From positions 3,684,315 to 3,748,314 of the forward strand of contig NC_015510.1 of assembly GCF_000212735.1 (NCBI RefSeq): a stretch of 64,000 nucleotides of DNA, in the 5' to 3' direction. The notes beneath the pieces are model-generated. The model was not told the origin of the DNA. It worked only from the letters and a program-made list of their open reading frames with translations, and searched no databases. Source of the stretch: Haliscomenobacter hydrossis DSM 1100 (lineage in GTDB: Bacteria; Bacteroidota; Bacteroidia; Chitinophagales; Saprospiraceae). A program made the translations under genes and the position numbers. Of the stretch, positions 43,521 to 51,542 are shown piece after piece (positions within the stretch are counted from its first letter, which is position 1; every line of letters begins with the position of its first letter).

Positions 43521-43579
43521 TTTCTGACTACATTCTGCTCAATAATATGCATGCAAATCGAGCGGAATGTGGTCAGAAA
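43521..43579 (+). repeat. 20-bp imperfect hairpin downstream of trpB2
   Basis: TTTCTGACtACATTCtGCTC and GAGCgGAATGTgGTCAGAAA pair with a few mismatches around a 19-base loop. It may terminate trpB2 transcription, although it has no T-tract. Confidence 0.7.
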
Positions 43580-43729
43580 CACAGATTTAACTCAATGATT
43601 ATATGTCCACCCAAAAACTTTTTACTTTTCACTTTTAGTTTTTCACTTTTCACTCCCCTCCCCAAGCAGCATTCCCCACACTCCATACGTTTCCCAATTG
43701 TCGAATTAAAGACCAATTAGAGCTGGCTA

Positions 43730-43760
43730 TTGGCAGTCTGAAAAAATCTTCGTAGCTTGG
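43730..43760 (+). promoter_or_regulatory. Promoter of the ECF sigma operon (TTG-N20-TAGCTTGG)
   Basis: TTG at 43730-43732 and TAGCTTGG at 43753-43760 (one mismatch to TAnnTTTG), 17 bp before the ATG. It resembles the housekeeping class rather than a GAAC/TC ECF promoter. Confidence 0.55.
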
Positions 43761-43777
43761 GTAAATTTTTATGGTCT

Positions 43778-44353
43778 ATGGAGATAGCATGGCCTGCCCA
43801 CTATGGAGAAGATGACTTGATACAAGCCTGCGTTCGTCGCGAACGCTGGGCCCAACAAGCGCTCTATGAGGAGTACTATGGCAAAATGATGGGTGTCTGT
43901 TTGCGTTACTCAAACGGAGAAGAAGATGCCCTGGATATTTTGCACGAAGGCTTCATCAAGGTCTTTAAAAATGTGAATAAATTTCAACCTGGCACGTCAA
44001 TTACGGCCTGGATGCGACGGATCATGGTCAATACTGCGATCGATTTTTATCGAAAAAGCATTCGCCGCCGTACAGAAGACATTGACCAGGCTATCCAATT
44101 AAGCACAGACGATGCCGATGCCGTGAGCATGTGCAGCCAAAAGGAAATCCTGGAGGCCATCCAAAAACTCACACCTGCATACCGAACCGTTTTCAACCTG
44201 TACATTCTGGAAGGTTATTCCCACAAGGAAATTGCCGACCTGTTGAACATTACCGAGAGCACCTCCCGGTCTAACCTGGTGAAGGCGCGCCTTAAACTGA
44301 AGGAGATATTGATGTCCCGCAACTACGACGAAAATGGAGCAGCCGCAATTTGA
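43778..44353 (+). CDS. ECF-type RNA polymerase sigma factor
   Basis: About 191 aa. Region 2 (LYEEYYGKMMGVCLRYSNG, EDALDILHEGFIKVFKN, ITAWMRRIMVNTAIDFYRK) and region 4 (LTPAYRTVFNLYILEGYSHK, EIADLLNITESTSRSNLVKA). The ATG at 43778 is chosen over an upstream TTG. Its last 20 bp overlap the next gene, which starts inside it, an arrangement usual for a sigma/anti-sigma pair with coupled translation. Confidence 0.92.
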   Translation: MEIAWPAHYGEDDLIQACVRRERWAQQALYEEYYGKMMGVCLRYSNGEEDALDILHEGFIKVFKNVNKFQPGTSITAWMRRIMVNTAIDFYRKSIRRRTEDIDQAIQLSTDDADAVSMCSQKEILEAIQKLTPAYRTVFNLYILEGYSHKEIADLLNITESTSRSNLVKARLKLKEILMSRNYDENGAAAI

Positions 44354-45782
44354 CCGACTCATTCGAGAAAAACTGGAGAACCTGAATCCGGAGTTCCGCG
44401 CCGACCATTGGCAGCGGATGCAAGAGGCAATGGCTTCTGATGAAGAACTGGAACCACTAAACGCAAACGAAACGGCTTTTGACCGGGAAGTGTTCCTGCA
44501 AATGCGCCATTTTAACGTAGGCGCAGTACCTCGCCATTGGGCCCGTTTGCGTCGACGCATGGAAGAAGCCATTTACCTGCGCAACCTCATTTTGGGGTCT
44601 AAAGTGAGTGAAATTCTGGTTTTTACCCTGGTATTGCTGCTCTTTATCCAGTTGCCCTTGTCCAATCCTGAAAACAAGGCTACTTTCCCAATGCCTTTTT
44701 CTAGTCCTGCACATAAGGCCGTTGCCGGACAACAGCCGAATAAATCAAGTATTCCTGCATCATCTGGACCAAGTTCATCCGCGAGCAATCACCGTAAGCA
44801 GACCAGCTCTAATGATGGCTTCAACGCGCATGAAACGTACTTGTCTTCTGATGCTCCTGAAATAGAAATTGTATCTCATCCCAATATGTCCCTGGCTACC
44901 CTTGAGTCTGCCAATCGGCAAATCCAGGGCAAAACGCCCGAATTGGAGGCACAAAACCCGATGGTGGAAGACGAAAAGCACGCCGAGGCGATGTCCAATT
45001 ATTATGTTTTTGGCAATCAATTGACCCCTTTGGCTCAACAACGTTCTAACGCAGTACTGGAACGCCGCTTGAGCATTTTTGAAGCCAATACGCTCAAACC
45101 CTTCCGCAAAAAAACCATCTTGAGTGCCGCCATGTTTGGGGGCCCGGATTACAACCGCATCATCACTCCACCTAATCAAGAAACCCGGACCGACGCTTTT
45201 GAGCGTTACGCCATGGGTTACGGAGGTGGTATCCTATTTTCGGCTGAACGTGGTCGTTGGGAATTGGGTACTGGTTTAATTTATGCTGCAAAACCCTACA
45301 ATCCACGTCAAATTGTGAAATATCAGGGCAACTCAGCTCAAGGTTATACGGCGGCTTACTTCAATCAGGTCGCTCTTGACATCATCAACATTCCTTTCCA
45401 CGCGCGGTACAATTTTTACCTCCACAAACGTACCCGATTGTATGCAGTGATGGGTGCATCACTACAGGTTGCTGCTTCAACTTCGTATTTCATTACCACT
45501 GCGTCTTCCGCCACGGGGCCGCTGAAACCAGAAATGCGAAATGTGCCTTTCGACAATACCTCTGGAGGTGTTTTAGAAGGGGGATCGATCAAAGAAAATG
45601 GCTACATCACGGGCAACCTTGGCCTGGGCGTAGAGCATTTTATGTCCGATCGCTGGAGCCTTTTTGTACAACCCACCTATCAACATTCGATGGGGCATTT
45701 TTCGGATGGTTTTGGTCCTAGCCGTGATCGCATCAGTACCATGTCACTCTGGACGGGAATCCGGGTCAGGATTCTTGAATAA
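44334..45782 (+). CDS. Membrane protein with cytoplasmic repeats and barrel-like C-terminus; putative anti-sigma factor
   Basis: 482 aa. Residues 6-32 and 49-78 are two copies of one helical unit (FDRLIREKLENLNPEFRADH / FDREVFLQMRHF...VPRHW, each ending in W-x-R-M/L...). A single transmembrane helix follows at about 91-109 (VSEILVFTLVLLLFIQLPLS). Then come a Ser/Pro-rich linker of about 120 residues and a C-terminal region with the strand pattern of small outer-membrane barrels (GGGILFSAERGRWELGTGLI, YNFYLHKRTRLYAVMG, LFVQPTYQHSMG, TGIRVRILE). The first part probably holds the ECF sigma factor at the membrane. Overlap with the sigma gene supports this. A barrel-like domain behind an inner-membrane anchor is odd. 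Confidence 0.72.
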   Translation: MEQPQFDRLIREKLENLNPEFRADHWQRMQEAMASDEELEPLNANETAFDREVFLQMRHFNVGAVPRHWARLRRRMEEAIYLRNLILGSKVSEILVFTLVLLLFIQLPLSNPENKATFPMPFSSPAHKAVAGQQPNKSSIPASSGPSSSASNHRKQTSSNDGFNAHETYLSSDAPEIEIVSHPNMSLATLESANRQIQGKTPELEAQNPMVEDEKHAEAMSNYYVFGNQLTPLAQQRSNAVLERRLSIFEANTLKPFRKKTILSAAMFGGPDYNRIITPPNQETRTDAFERYAMGYGGGILFSAERGRWELGTGLIYAAKPYNPRQIVKYQGNSAQGYTAAYFNQVALDIINIPFHARYNFYLHKRTRLYAVMGASLQVAASTSYFITTASSATGPLKPEMRNVPFDNTSGGVLEGGSIKENGYITGNLGLGVEHFMSDRWSLFVQPTYQHSMGHFSDGFGPSRDRISTMSLWTGIRVRILE

Positions 45783-46578
45783 TGTTTCCCCATTGGGTCA
45801 ATACCGCAGCGCTGAGCAGGTCGTGATCAGCACGGGCAAGCTTTGTCCACTGTAGCTGAGGAATGAGTTGAGCCAAATGGGCAAAAGCAGTTTGGGGAAT
45901 GACCGAATCTTCATTTCCTGTGACCAACTGCACCGGCAAGTGTGGAGTAGCCGCTACCTGTTGACAGGATTTGCGCAAGGCAGGAAAGGCCGCTGCCGAA
46001 ATCCAGATCCCAGCCAGGCGTTTGCAACTGGATTCAGACTGCAAATGCAAACGCAAAAAGCGATAGCTGAGCCCATCCAATAATTTCCAATTGTACAGCG
46101 TGCTGGCCAATCTCAACAGTACTTGAGCGTGAGCGAATAACCTGACTACCTGTTTTTTAAAGCCCAACGGTGCTTGATCCACGAATTGATACCAGCCGCC
46201 TCGGGGCAACCCATCAGGTGCCAGCAAAATCAGGCGCTCCCAGCGCTGTGCTTCAGCTTTGGCCAAAGCCAAACAAAGCCTAGCACCAAAACTAAAACCC
46301 AAGGCCGTGTAATGGGTCTGTTGCTTGAGGCGCAACAATTGATCGATGCCCTGAGCGATATCCGCAAGCGAAAAACTTGTTTCGCGCCACTCCGAACTAC
46401 CATGCCAGGGCAAATCCAGGGCAATCAAACACGTATTTTCAGGTAAAAAATGAGCCAAAGAGGCAAAACTACGACCTTCCCGCGCAAAGCCGTGGAAGGC
46501 AATCCACAATCGGGAACCTGTTCCGTACTGGTGGTAGTGTAGTTGCCCGCCGGAAAGCTGAAGTACATTTTTTTGCAT
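45766..46578 (-). CDS. Alpha/beta hydrolase
   Basis: 270 aa. Oxyanion HG in IAFHGFAREG, nucleophile Ser in GFSFGARL, acid Asp in TGNEDSVIP and His in RADHDLLS, in the right order for an alpha/beta-hydrolase. A helical cap sits between residues about 125-190. Substrate unknown. Cytoplasmic. Its 3' end overlaps the convergent membrane protein gene by 17 bp. Confidence 0.88.
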   Translation of the reverse strand: MQKNVLQLSGGQLHYHQYGTGSRLWIAFHGFAREGRSFASLAHFLPENTCLIALDLPWHGSSEWRETSFSLADIAQGIDQLLRLKQQTHYTALGFSFGARLCLALAKAEAQRWERLILLAPDGLPRGGWYQFVDQAPLGFKKQVVRLFAHAQVLLRLASTLYNWKLLDGLSYRFLRLHLQSESSCKRLAGIWISAAAFPALRKSCQQVAATPHLPVQLVTGNEDSVIPQTAFAHLAQLIPQLQWTKLARADHDLLSAAVLTQWGNIIQES

Positions 46579-46618
46579 TCCCGAAAAATAGCATACTTTT
46601 TCCGATTCTTGTCAAAAG

Positions 46619-46656
46619 AACAGCCCCCAAAGGCCAGATGCACTTTGAGGGCTGTT
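46619..46656 (-). terminator. Terminator-like hairpin after the DUF4377 lipoprotein gene
   Basis: AACAGCCCcCAAAG and CTTTGaGGGCTGTT pair with one mismatch around a 10-base loop. On the minus strand a short T-containing tract (TTCTTTTG) follows. Confidence 0.7.
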
Positions 46657-46677
46657 GATCCTATTGGTCAGTAGTGG

Positions 46678-47202
46678 TCATTTTACACTCACCAAACGCA
46701 AAATGTTCGATTTTCCAGCTTGTTGCTCAAATACGCCCGTGCTGGACTTTTTGATCAAAGAATCGAGAGACGCTGATGAAACCACCTCAATGGTGTTGAA
46801 ATAAGACCAACTTTGTCCCTTTTGGGTCAGCATTGGCGCACCTTCTACGGTTAAAGGCAGTTCAAAAGTTGTCCCTTCGGCAACCTTCTCTTTTTTCAAT
46901 ACTTTTTCAACCTTGGTCGCAATGGAAGATCCATCTTGGGGCGGATTTGTGATGGTTTCGGTGGATACTTCAAGTGTATATACGTATCCCCACTCGTAAT
47001 CCAGGCCCTGGATTTCGTCATAAAAATACTCCCAGTCGGCCTGGTCTTGTTTTTTCACCAAGTAGCACATCATGGTAGATTCACCCTGGCAAGGAACCTT
47101 GTAGTGCTGCACGGTGAGTGTTTCGGTTTTGGCTGAGCCGGTGCAACCCAGGGAGGCACCCGCCATCAATGCCAACACTAAACAATGAGCCATCTTTATC
47201 AT
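46678..47202 (-). CDS. DUF4377-like lipoprotein
   Basis: 174 aa. Signal peptide with lipobox ASLGC (Cys20). The start of the mature domain fits DUF4377: a strand with VPCQGESTMMCYLVK, then DWEYFYDEIQGLDYEWGYVYTLEV. The function of this domain is unknown; some members are linked to heat-shock protein HslJ-like folds. It overlaps the upstream astacin gene by 4 bp (ATGA), so the two are translationally coupled and may act together, for example as an inhibitor or partner of the protease (inference). Confidence 0.78.
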   Translation of the reverse strand: MIKMAHCLVLALMAGASLGCTGSAKTETLTVQHYKVPCQGESTMMCYLVKKQDQADWEYFYDEIQGLDYEWGYVYTLEVSTETITNPPQDGSSIATKVEKVLKKEKVAEGTTFELPLTVEGAPMLTQKGQSWSYFNTIEVVSSASLDSLIKKSSTGVFEQQAGKSNILRLVSVK

Positions 47203-48494
47203 TTGCGCATGTATTGGAATGAGGGATCGGGGCGGCCTACGTAGCAGGTTTTGGTAAATTTGTACTTTTTGATCAAACAGAGTGCCAATTGTGCTTCAGC
47301 CATTGAGGTGCCAAAATCAAAAAGGATGCTGTTTCCATCCGTGATTTTGATACGCCCGCTAATGGTTTGAATTTTCAGGTTGGCCGGGTTAAAGCTGATA
47401 CAATCTTCGCCCGCCAGCATAGGCGCATTGGAAGCAGCCGCGTTGACCAAACTGTACTGGAAGGAAGGTCCGGGGCGACCCACATAACAGTTGCGGGTGA
47501 AACCCAGGTGCTTAAGCAATTGTACAATACGGTCGGCTTCGGTTTTGTTTGGGGCTGCAAACATGGCACTATTGCCGCTAATCACTTGCCAAATATTGCC
47601 GTTTTGTTTGACCATAAGGCCTCCTGGATTAAAAGTTAAACAATCTTCGGTGCCACAATCGGTCGACTTACAAGGACCAGGTGCATACAGATTGTTGATT
47701 GCAGCTTTATCCTTTGGACTCATGGCATTGCGTTGGCCAATTGTAGTCGCATTGGTACCCGGAGGTTTGCGAATCGAAATGGTAGGCTGTCCGTTTTTGG
47801 AAAAACCATGCGTTCCATAATGCATGATCGAACCATAGTCATAAGTACCAATGTCTGTACCGTCGGCCACGTGTTTGTTGAAATTGTGCTCTTTGCCAGC
47901 AGTGATGTTGGCCCAATTGACGGTAATGAAGTTGTCGCGATCGGCGCGGGAATGTTCGTGCCAAAGTCCGGCGGCATGACAAATTTCGTGGGCAATGCTG
48001 CCTTGAGAACAGCTGCCGATCACGATGTCCTGCATTCCTCCTTGTCTGCCCACGTAAGAAGCGCAACCAGAACCGGAGATGAATCGAACAAAATCCGCCT
48101 GGTTGGTACGGGGAACCAAACAGATGTTGGTATTGCTGTTCACATGGTTGATGGCCCATTGAATGGCGGCCATTTGTGGGTGGCCCGGAGTAATGGTGTA
48201 AGGAATGACCGAACCAGGCCAGCGGTACTGTGCGCCATCAATAGCGACGGCATTATCGCCTTCAAAACTCACGAGTGGTCCCAGGATGATGTCCCCTTCG
48301 ACAATAACGAGGTTGTTGATGACCTCAACGTTCAGGTTTTGGGCTACTCTGGCAAAAGGTAGTTTGATCGACAATTGGCGTTGGGTAGCCTGAAGGTTGG
48401 GGGCATACGTTTCTTGAGCGGTAAGTTGTAAGCTGCTGCAAACAAGAGCGAACATCGTTAGGTAGGCAGAAAATGCAGGTAGGTTTTTCAACAT
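47199..48494 (-). CDS. Secreted astacin-family (M12A) metalloprotease with duplicated C-terminal module
   Basis: About 431 aa from ATG 48494, which starts a good signal peptide (MLKNLPAFSAYLTMFALVCS, ending LTA before Gln); an in-frame ATG at 48554 would add 20 residues. The catalytic domain has HExxHxxGxxHE in HEICHAAGLWHEHSR and the Met-turn SIMHYG. After CKSTDCGTEDC come two copies of a module of about 65 residues, each beginning EDC(L/I)(T/S)FNP and ending CYVGRP(G/D)PSFQY. No type IX tail is evident, so periplasmic or another release route. Coupled to the DUF4377 lipoprotein. Confidence 0.9.
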   Translation of the reverse strand: MLKNLPAFSAYLTMFALVCSSLQLTAQETYAPNLQATQRQLSIKLPFARVAQNLNVEVINNLVIVEGDIILGPLVSFEGDNAVAIDGAQYRWPGSVIPYTITPGHPQMAAIQWAINHVNSNTNICLVPRTNQADFVRFISGSGCASYVGRQGGMQDIVIGSCSQGSIAHEICHAAGLWHEHSRADRDNFITVNWANITAGKEHNFNKHVADGTDIGTYDYGSIMHYGTHGFSKNGQPTISIRKPPGTNATTIGQRNAMSPKDKAAINNLYAPGPCKSTDCGTEDCLTFNPGGLMVKQNGNIWQVISGNSAMFAAPNKTEADRIVQLLKHLGFTRNCYVGRPGPSFQYSLVNAAASNAPMLAGEDCISFNPANLKIQTISGRIKITDGNSILFDFGTSMAEAQLALCLIKKYKFTKTCYVGRPDPSFQYMRK

Positions 48495-48657
48495 CGGTTT
48501 TTGGGTCAATAGAGTCTGTGCCAGACTCCAAAGGCCTGCTAAAGGTGTTTTCATAAAGGAAGAGGTTTTAGCACAGGTAGCAATATTGCTACATCACGTT
48601 GATGTGTTTGCACAAAGTTCTTCCGTTCCGTGGTTTGATGCTTTTTTAAACTAACAA

Positions 48658-49665
48658 TTACAGTTCACCATTGAATTCCCGATAGATTACAGCTAATAAC
48701 ACCTGACCGACGGCACGCAGCGTATAACGGTCAATTTTATCAATGGTATCTTCATCGGTATGCCAGTGTGACACAAAACCCGTTTCACTGCCCTCCGGTT
48801 TGTTGATGATGTCGATCATTTTTATGCCTGCAATGTAGTTGACATACACGTGATCATCGGTAATCTGGCCAGTTGCTACTTCAACAAAATACTGTCCATA
48901 CCCCATTTCCTTGGCCAAGCCCCATACTTTTTGAAGCACATCGCCAGCCCGTTCGTAGGATATATCATCAAAGCCAAATCGAGCACCGGGTGCCCCTACC
49001 ATATCGAGCAAGATGCCGTATTCAGGGCGAATATTATTTTTGTAGTGCAAGTTTCTAGACCAGTGTTGCGCACCCAGGCACCAACTATCCGCTTTGGGGT
49101 TGTCACTGCCATCACCGTAATCTTCTGCATCAAAAAACACGATGTCCACGCCAATATCCACTGGATTGGCCTGCAGCTGTCGAGCAATTTCCAGCAGTAC
49201 ACCTACTCCACTTCCCCCATCGTCAGCACCCATAACGGGTTTGGTTTTATCTCCTTTAAATAGGGGTGAGTCGGCAAAAGGACGCGAATCCCAGTGTGCA
49301 GCCAACAAAATGCGGCGGCTGAGTTGGGGTTTGTACTGCCCAATGATGTTGGTACCATTGAGCGTGGTACCTGTATAGGCTTTAGCTTGAAAATTTTGTT
49401 CAATCACCTCCATGCCGAAGGTTTTGAGTTGACTGGAGATCCAGGCTTTACAAGCCTGATGGGCGGCGGTATTGGGTACACGCGGACCAAATTCAGTTTG
49501 TTTAACCACGTATTGAAAAGCGGAATCGCGGTTGAAGGCAGGAACTTTTACGGCCTGTGCTGGTTTTTCATCAACAACAGGCTCTTTTGCCGGGTTTTTG
49601 CAAAAAGTGAATACCAAAGCCAAAGTGCACAAAAGCCCACCTAAAATGGCCAATTTATTTTTCAT
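48658..49665 (-). CDS. M28-family protein, probable glutaminyl-peptide cyclotransferase
   Basis: About 335 aa. Lipoprotein-like signal (LALVFTFC) anchors it to the envelope. Zn-binding and active-site blocks: ILLAAHWDSRPFADS, MGADDGGSGVGVLLE, VDIVFFDAEDYGDG, ADSWCLGAQHWS, LLDMVGAPGA, DDHVYVN and SHWHTDEDTIDKIDR. This set is typical of bacterial type II glutaminyl cyclases of Bacteroidota rather than aminopeptidases. It would convert N-terminal Gln of exported proteins to pyroglutamate. The ATG at 49665 overlaps the rsmI end by 11 bp; ATGs at 49674 and 49683 are also possible. Confidence 0.82.
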   Translation of the reverse strand: MKNKLAILGGLLCTLALVFTFCKNPAKEPVVDEKPAQAVKVPAFNRDSAFQYVVKQTEFGPRVPNTAAHQACKAWISSQLKTFGMEVIEQNFQAKAYTGTTLNGTNIIGQYKPQLSRRILLAAHWDSRPFADSPLFKGDKTKPVMGADDGGSGVGVLLEIARQLQANPVDIGVDIVFFDAEDYGDGSDNPKADSWCLGAQHWSRNLHYKNNIRPEYGILLDMVGAPGARFGFDDISYERAGDVLQKVWGLAKEMGYGQYFVEVATGQITDDHVYVNYIAGIKMIDIINKPEGSETGFVSHWHTDEDTIDKIDRYTLRAVGQVLLAVIYREFNGEL

Positions 49666-50353
49666 CTTTTTCATTTTTCTCATCTTTACCAGCTACAACA
49701 ATGACAATTTCCCCTTTGACTTTTTCGGGATGTTGTTTAAAAAACGCTGCCAGCGATTCCAAAGTACCACGATGGGCTTCTTCGTGTAATTTGCTGAGTT
49801 CGCGTACCACACAGGCGCTGCGTTCAGCACCACAAAAAGGGATCAGTTGCTCCAAACATTTGACCAGGCGGTGTGGTGATTCGTACAAGGCAAAAGTATT
49901 GGGTAAAACTGACAAGTATTGAACGCGGGTTTGTCGCCCTTTCTTGTGGGGTAAAAAACCCTCGAAATGGAAACGATCACAAGGTAAACCCGATACAACC
50001 AGGGCGGGAACCAGCGCGGTTGCCCCAGGCAAACATTCCACTTTGATGCCGTTGCGCACACATTCCCGTACCAACAAAAAACCGGGGTCCGATATACCCG
50101 GGGTTCCAGCATCTGAAATCAAGGCGATGTTTTTCCCTCCTTGCATTTCACGCAGAATACTACTGATGGCAGTATGCTCATTGTGCGCGTGATGGGCCCA
50201 AAGGGGAGTTCCTATCCCGTAATGGTCCAACAACTTGCGCGAAGTGCGGGTGTCTTCAGCAAGAATGAGGTCCACCTCTTTGAGCACCCGGATGGCGCGG
50301 AGGGTGATGTCTTCAAGATTGCCGATGGGGGTTGGAACGAGGTAGAGGGTCAT
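49655..50353 (-). CDS. rsmI: 16S rRNA (cytidine-2'-O)-methyltransferase RsmI
   Basis: Methylates C1402 of 16S rRNA with SAM. 232 aa from ATG 50353 (MTLYLVPTPIGNLEDITLRA). Tetrapyrrole-methylase fold: LILAEDTRTSRKLL, ALISDAGTPGISDPG and GLPCDRFHFEGFLPHKKG are conserved. It ends in a Lys/Glu tail that overlaps the next gene. The reading frame continues upstream through a GTTCG hairpin (NPRTLKPSNPRTLL), a false extension. Confidence 0.95.
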   Translation of the reverse strand: MTLYLVPTPIGNLEDITLRAIRVLKEVDLILAEDTRTSRKLLDHYGIGTPLWAHHAHNEHTAISSILREMQGGKNIALISDAGTPGISDPGFLLVRECVRNGIKVECLPGATALVPALVVSGLPCDRFHFEGFLPHKKGRQTRVQYLSVLPNTFALYESPHRLVKCLEQLIPFCGAERSACVVRELSKLHEEAHRGTLESLAAFFKQHPEKVKGEIVIVVAGKDEKNEKDEK

Positions 50354-50354
50354 G

Positions 50355-50443
50355 TGGAGGAGGGTTCGGGGGTTTGAGGGTTTGAGGGTTCGGGGGTTCG
50401 GGGCCATAAACCCTCGAACCCCGAACCCTCGAACCTTCAAACC
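50355..50443 (+). repeat. GTTCG-type hairpin between purS and rsmI
   Basis: The left side GGGTTCGGGGGTTTGAGGG..GGGTTCGGGG and right side CCCTCGAACCCCGAACCCTCGAACC pair around a short loop. It fills the 90-bp spacer exactly between the two minus-strand genes. Confidence 0.88.
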
Positions 50444-50698
50444 CTATTCCTGAGCGCTTAATTCAAACGTAAAGGTTTCCATAATCAGGTTGGCCAATAG
50501 TTTGCGGCAGGCATTGTCTACGATTTCGCGGGCAGCTTCTTCCGTTTCGGCTTCCAGGGTAAGGGTGATGTGTTTGCCGATGCGCACATCGGATACTTCC
50601 TGGATGTTGATGTTTTTGAGGTTATGGGAAACTGCTTTGCCCTGGGGGTCAAGCAATTCTTTATGGGGCATAATGTCAATTTCTGCAACAAATTTCAT
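50444..50698 (-). CDS. purS: Phosphoribosylformylglycinamidine synthase subunit PurS
   Basis: 84-aa small subunit of the three-part FGAM synthase (PurS-PurL-PurQ) of purine biosynthesis. Signature: IDIMPHKELLDPQGKAVSHN near the start, VSDVRIGKHITLTLEAE in the middle and ACRKLLANLIMETFTFEL near the end. It overlaps pssA by 4 bp (ATGA). purL and purQ are not in the window, so PurS is isolated from its partners. Confidence 0.94.
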   Translation of the reverse strand: MKFVAEIDIMPHKELLDPQGKAVSHNLKNINIQEVSDVRIGKHITLTLEAETEEAAREIVDNACRKLLANLIMETFTFELSAQE

Positions 50699-51426
50699 GG
50701 CAATGGTTTACGCTTAAAGAAATGAATGAAACAAGAAGATATGATGTACAACAGCACGACAGCGGATAAGCCAGCTACTTGCCAGCAAACTATAAGTGCT
50801 ACTGAAATCGCCGCAAAGATAATCCTTATCTCATTGCCTGTCCATTGTAAGGTTTTGAATTTAAAGCTGAACATGGGAATTTCTACCACCATCAGGACAG
50901 AAAAAAGCAAAGTGACCCCATAAAGCACCCCAACATTAAAAAGAAAATCCAAACCAGGCTCGGGAGAAAGGGATAAACCCAGCAATCCGATCATGAACAG
51001 GGTACATCCCGGAGTAGGCAAACCCAGGAAACCTTCGGTTTGGCGTTCATCCAGGTTGAATTTGCCCAAACGCAGGGCAGCAAAGAGCGTAAGTAAAAAA
51101 GCCGGAAGTGCACGCAGTTCGAGATCCTGGGGCCAATGTCCCTGCCATGCCGCAGCAATGAGTCCATATAAAATTAATCCCGGCACCAAACCAAAAGAAA
51201 CCATGTCGGCCAGTGAATCCAATTGTTTGCCCAATTCGGAGTGCACATTTAACCATCGAGCCACCATTCCGTCCAATAAATCGAACAATGCCCCGAGTGC
51301 TACCAACCCGATGGCCCATTCTAAACGTCCGTAAATAAGGCAAAGGCTTGCGCAAGCGCCACAAAAAAGGTTCAATAAAGTAATGGCATTGGGCAAGTGA
51401 TGGAGCATTTGGCTTTTTTTTGTCAT
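50695..51426 (-). CDS. pssA: CDP-diacylglycerol--serine O-phosphatidyltransferase
   Basis: Makes phosphatidylserine, precursor of phosphatidylethanolamine, in the inner membrane. 243 aa, seven to eight hydrophobic segments. The CDP-alcohol phosphotransferase motif D-x2-D-G-x2-A-R-x8-G-x3-D-x3-D is complete (DLLDGMVARWLN ... GKQLDSLADM). It ends in a basic tail and overlaps purS by 4 bp. Divergent from the large adhesin gene at 51543. Confidence 0.94.
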   Translation of the reverse strand: MTKKSQMLHHLPNAITLLNLFCGACASLCLIYGRLEWAIGLVALGALFDLLDGMVARWLNVHSELGKQLDSLADMVSFGLVPGLILYGLIAAAWQGHWPQDLELRALPAFLLTLFAALRLGKFNLDERQTEGFLGLPTPGCTLFMIGLLGLSLSPEPGLDFLFNVGVLYGVTLLFSVLMVVEIPMFSFKFKTLQWTGNEIRIIFAAISVALIVCWQVAGLSAVVLLYIISSCFIHFFKRKPLP

Positions 51427-51542
51427 TCAATGCACAAAAATATCATCCTCTTTGCAATTCGAGTGATATAAATATCGGGTAATGGCGTTATTTGTAAGAG
51501 CTTCGGTAAAATTTTTAAATTGGGAGGCCAAATCGTTAGGCT

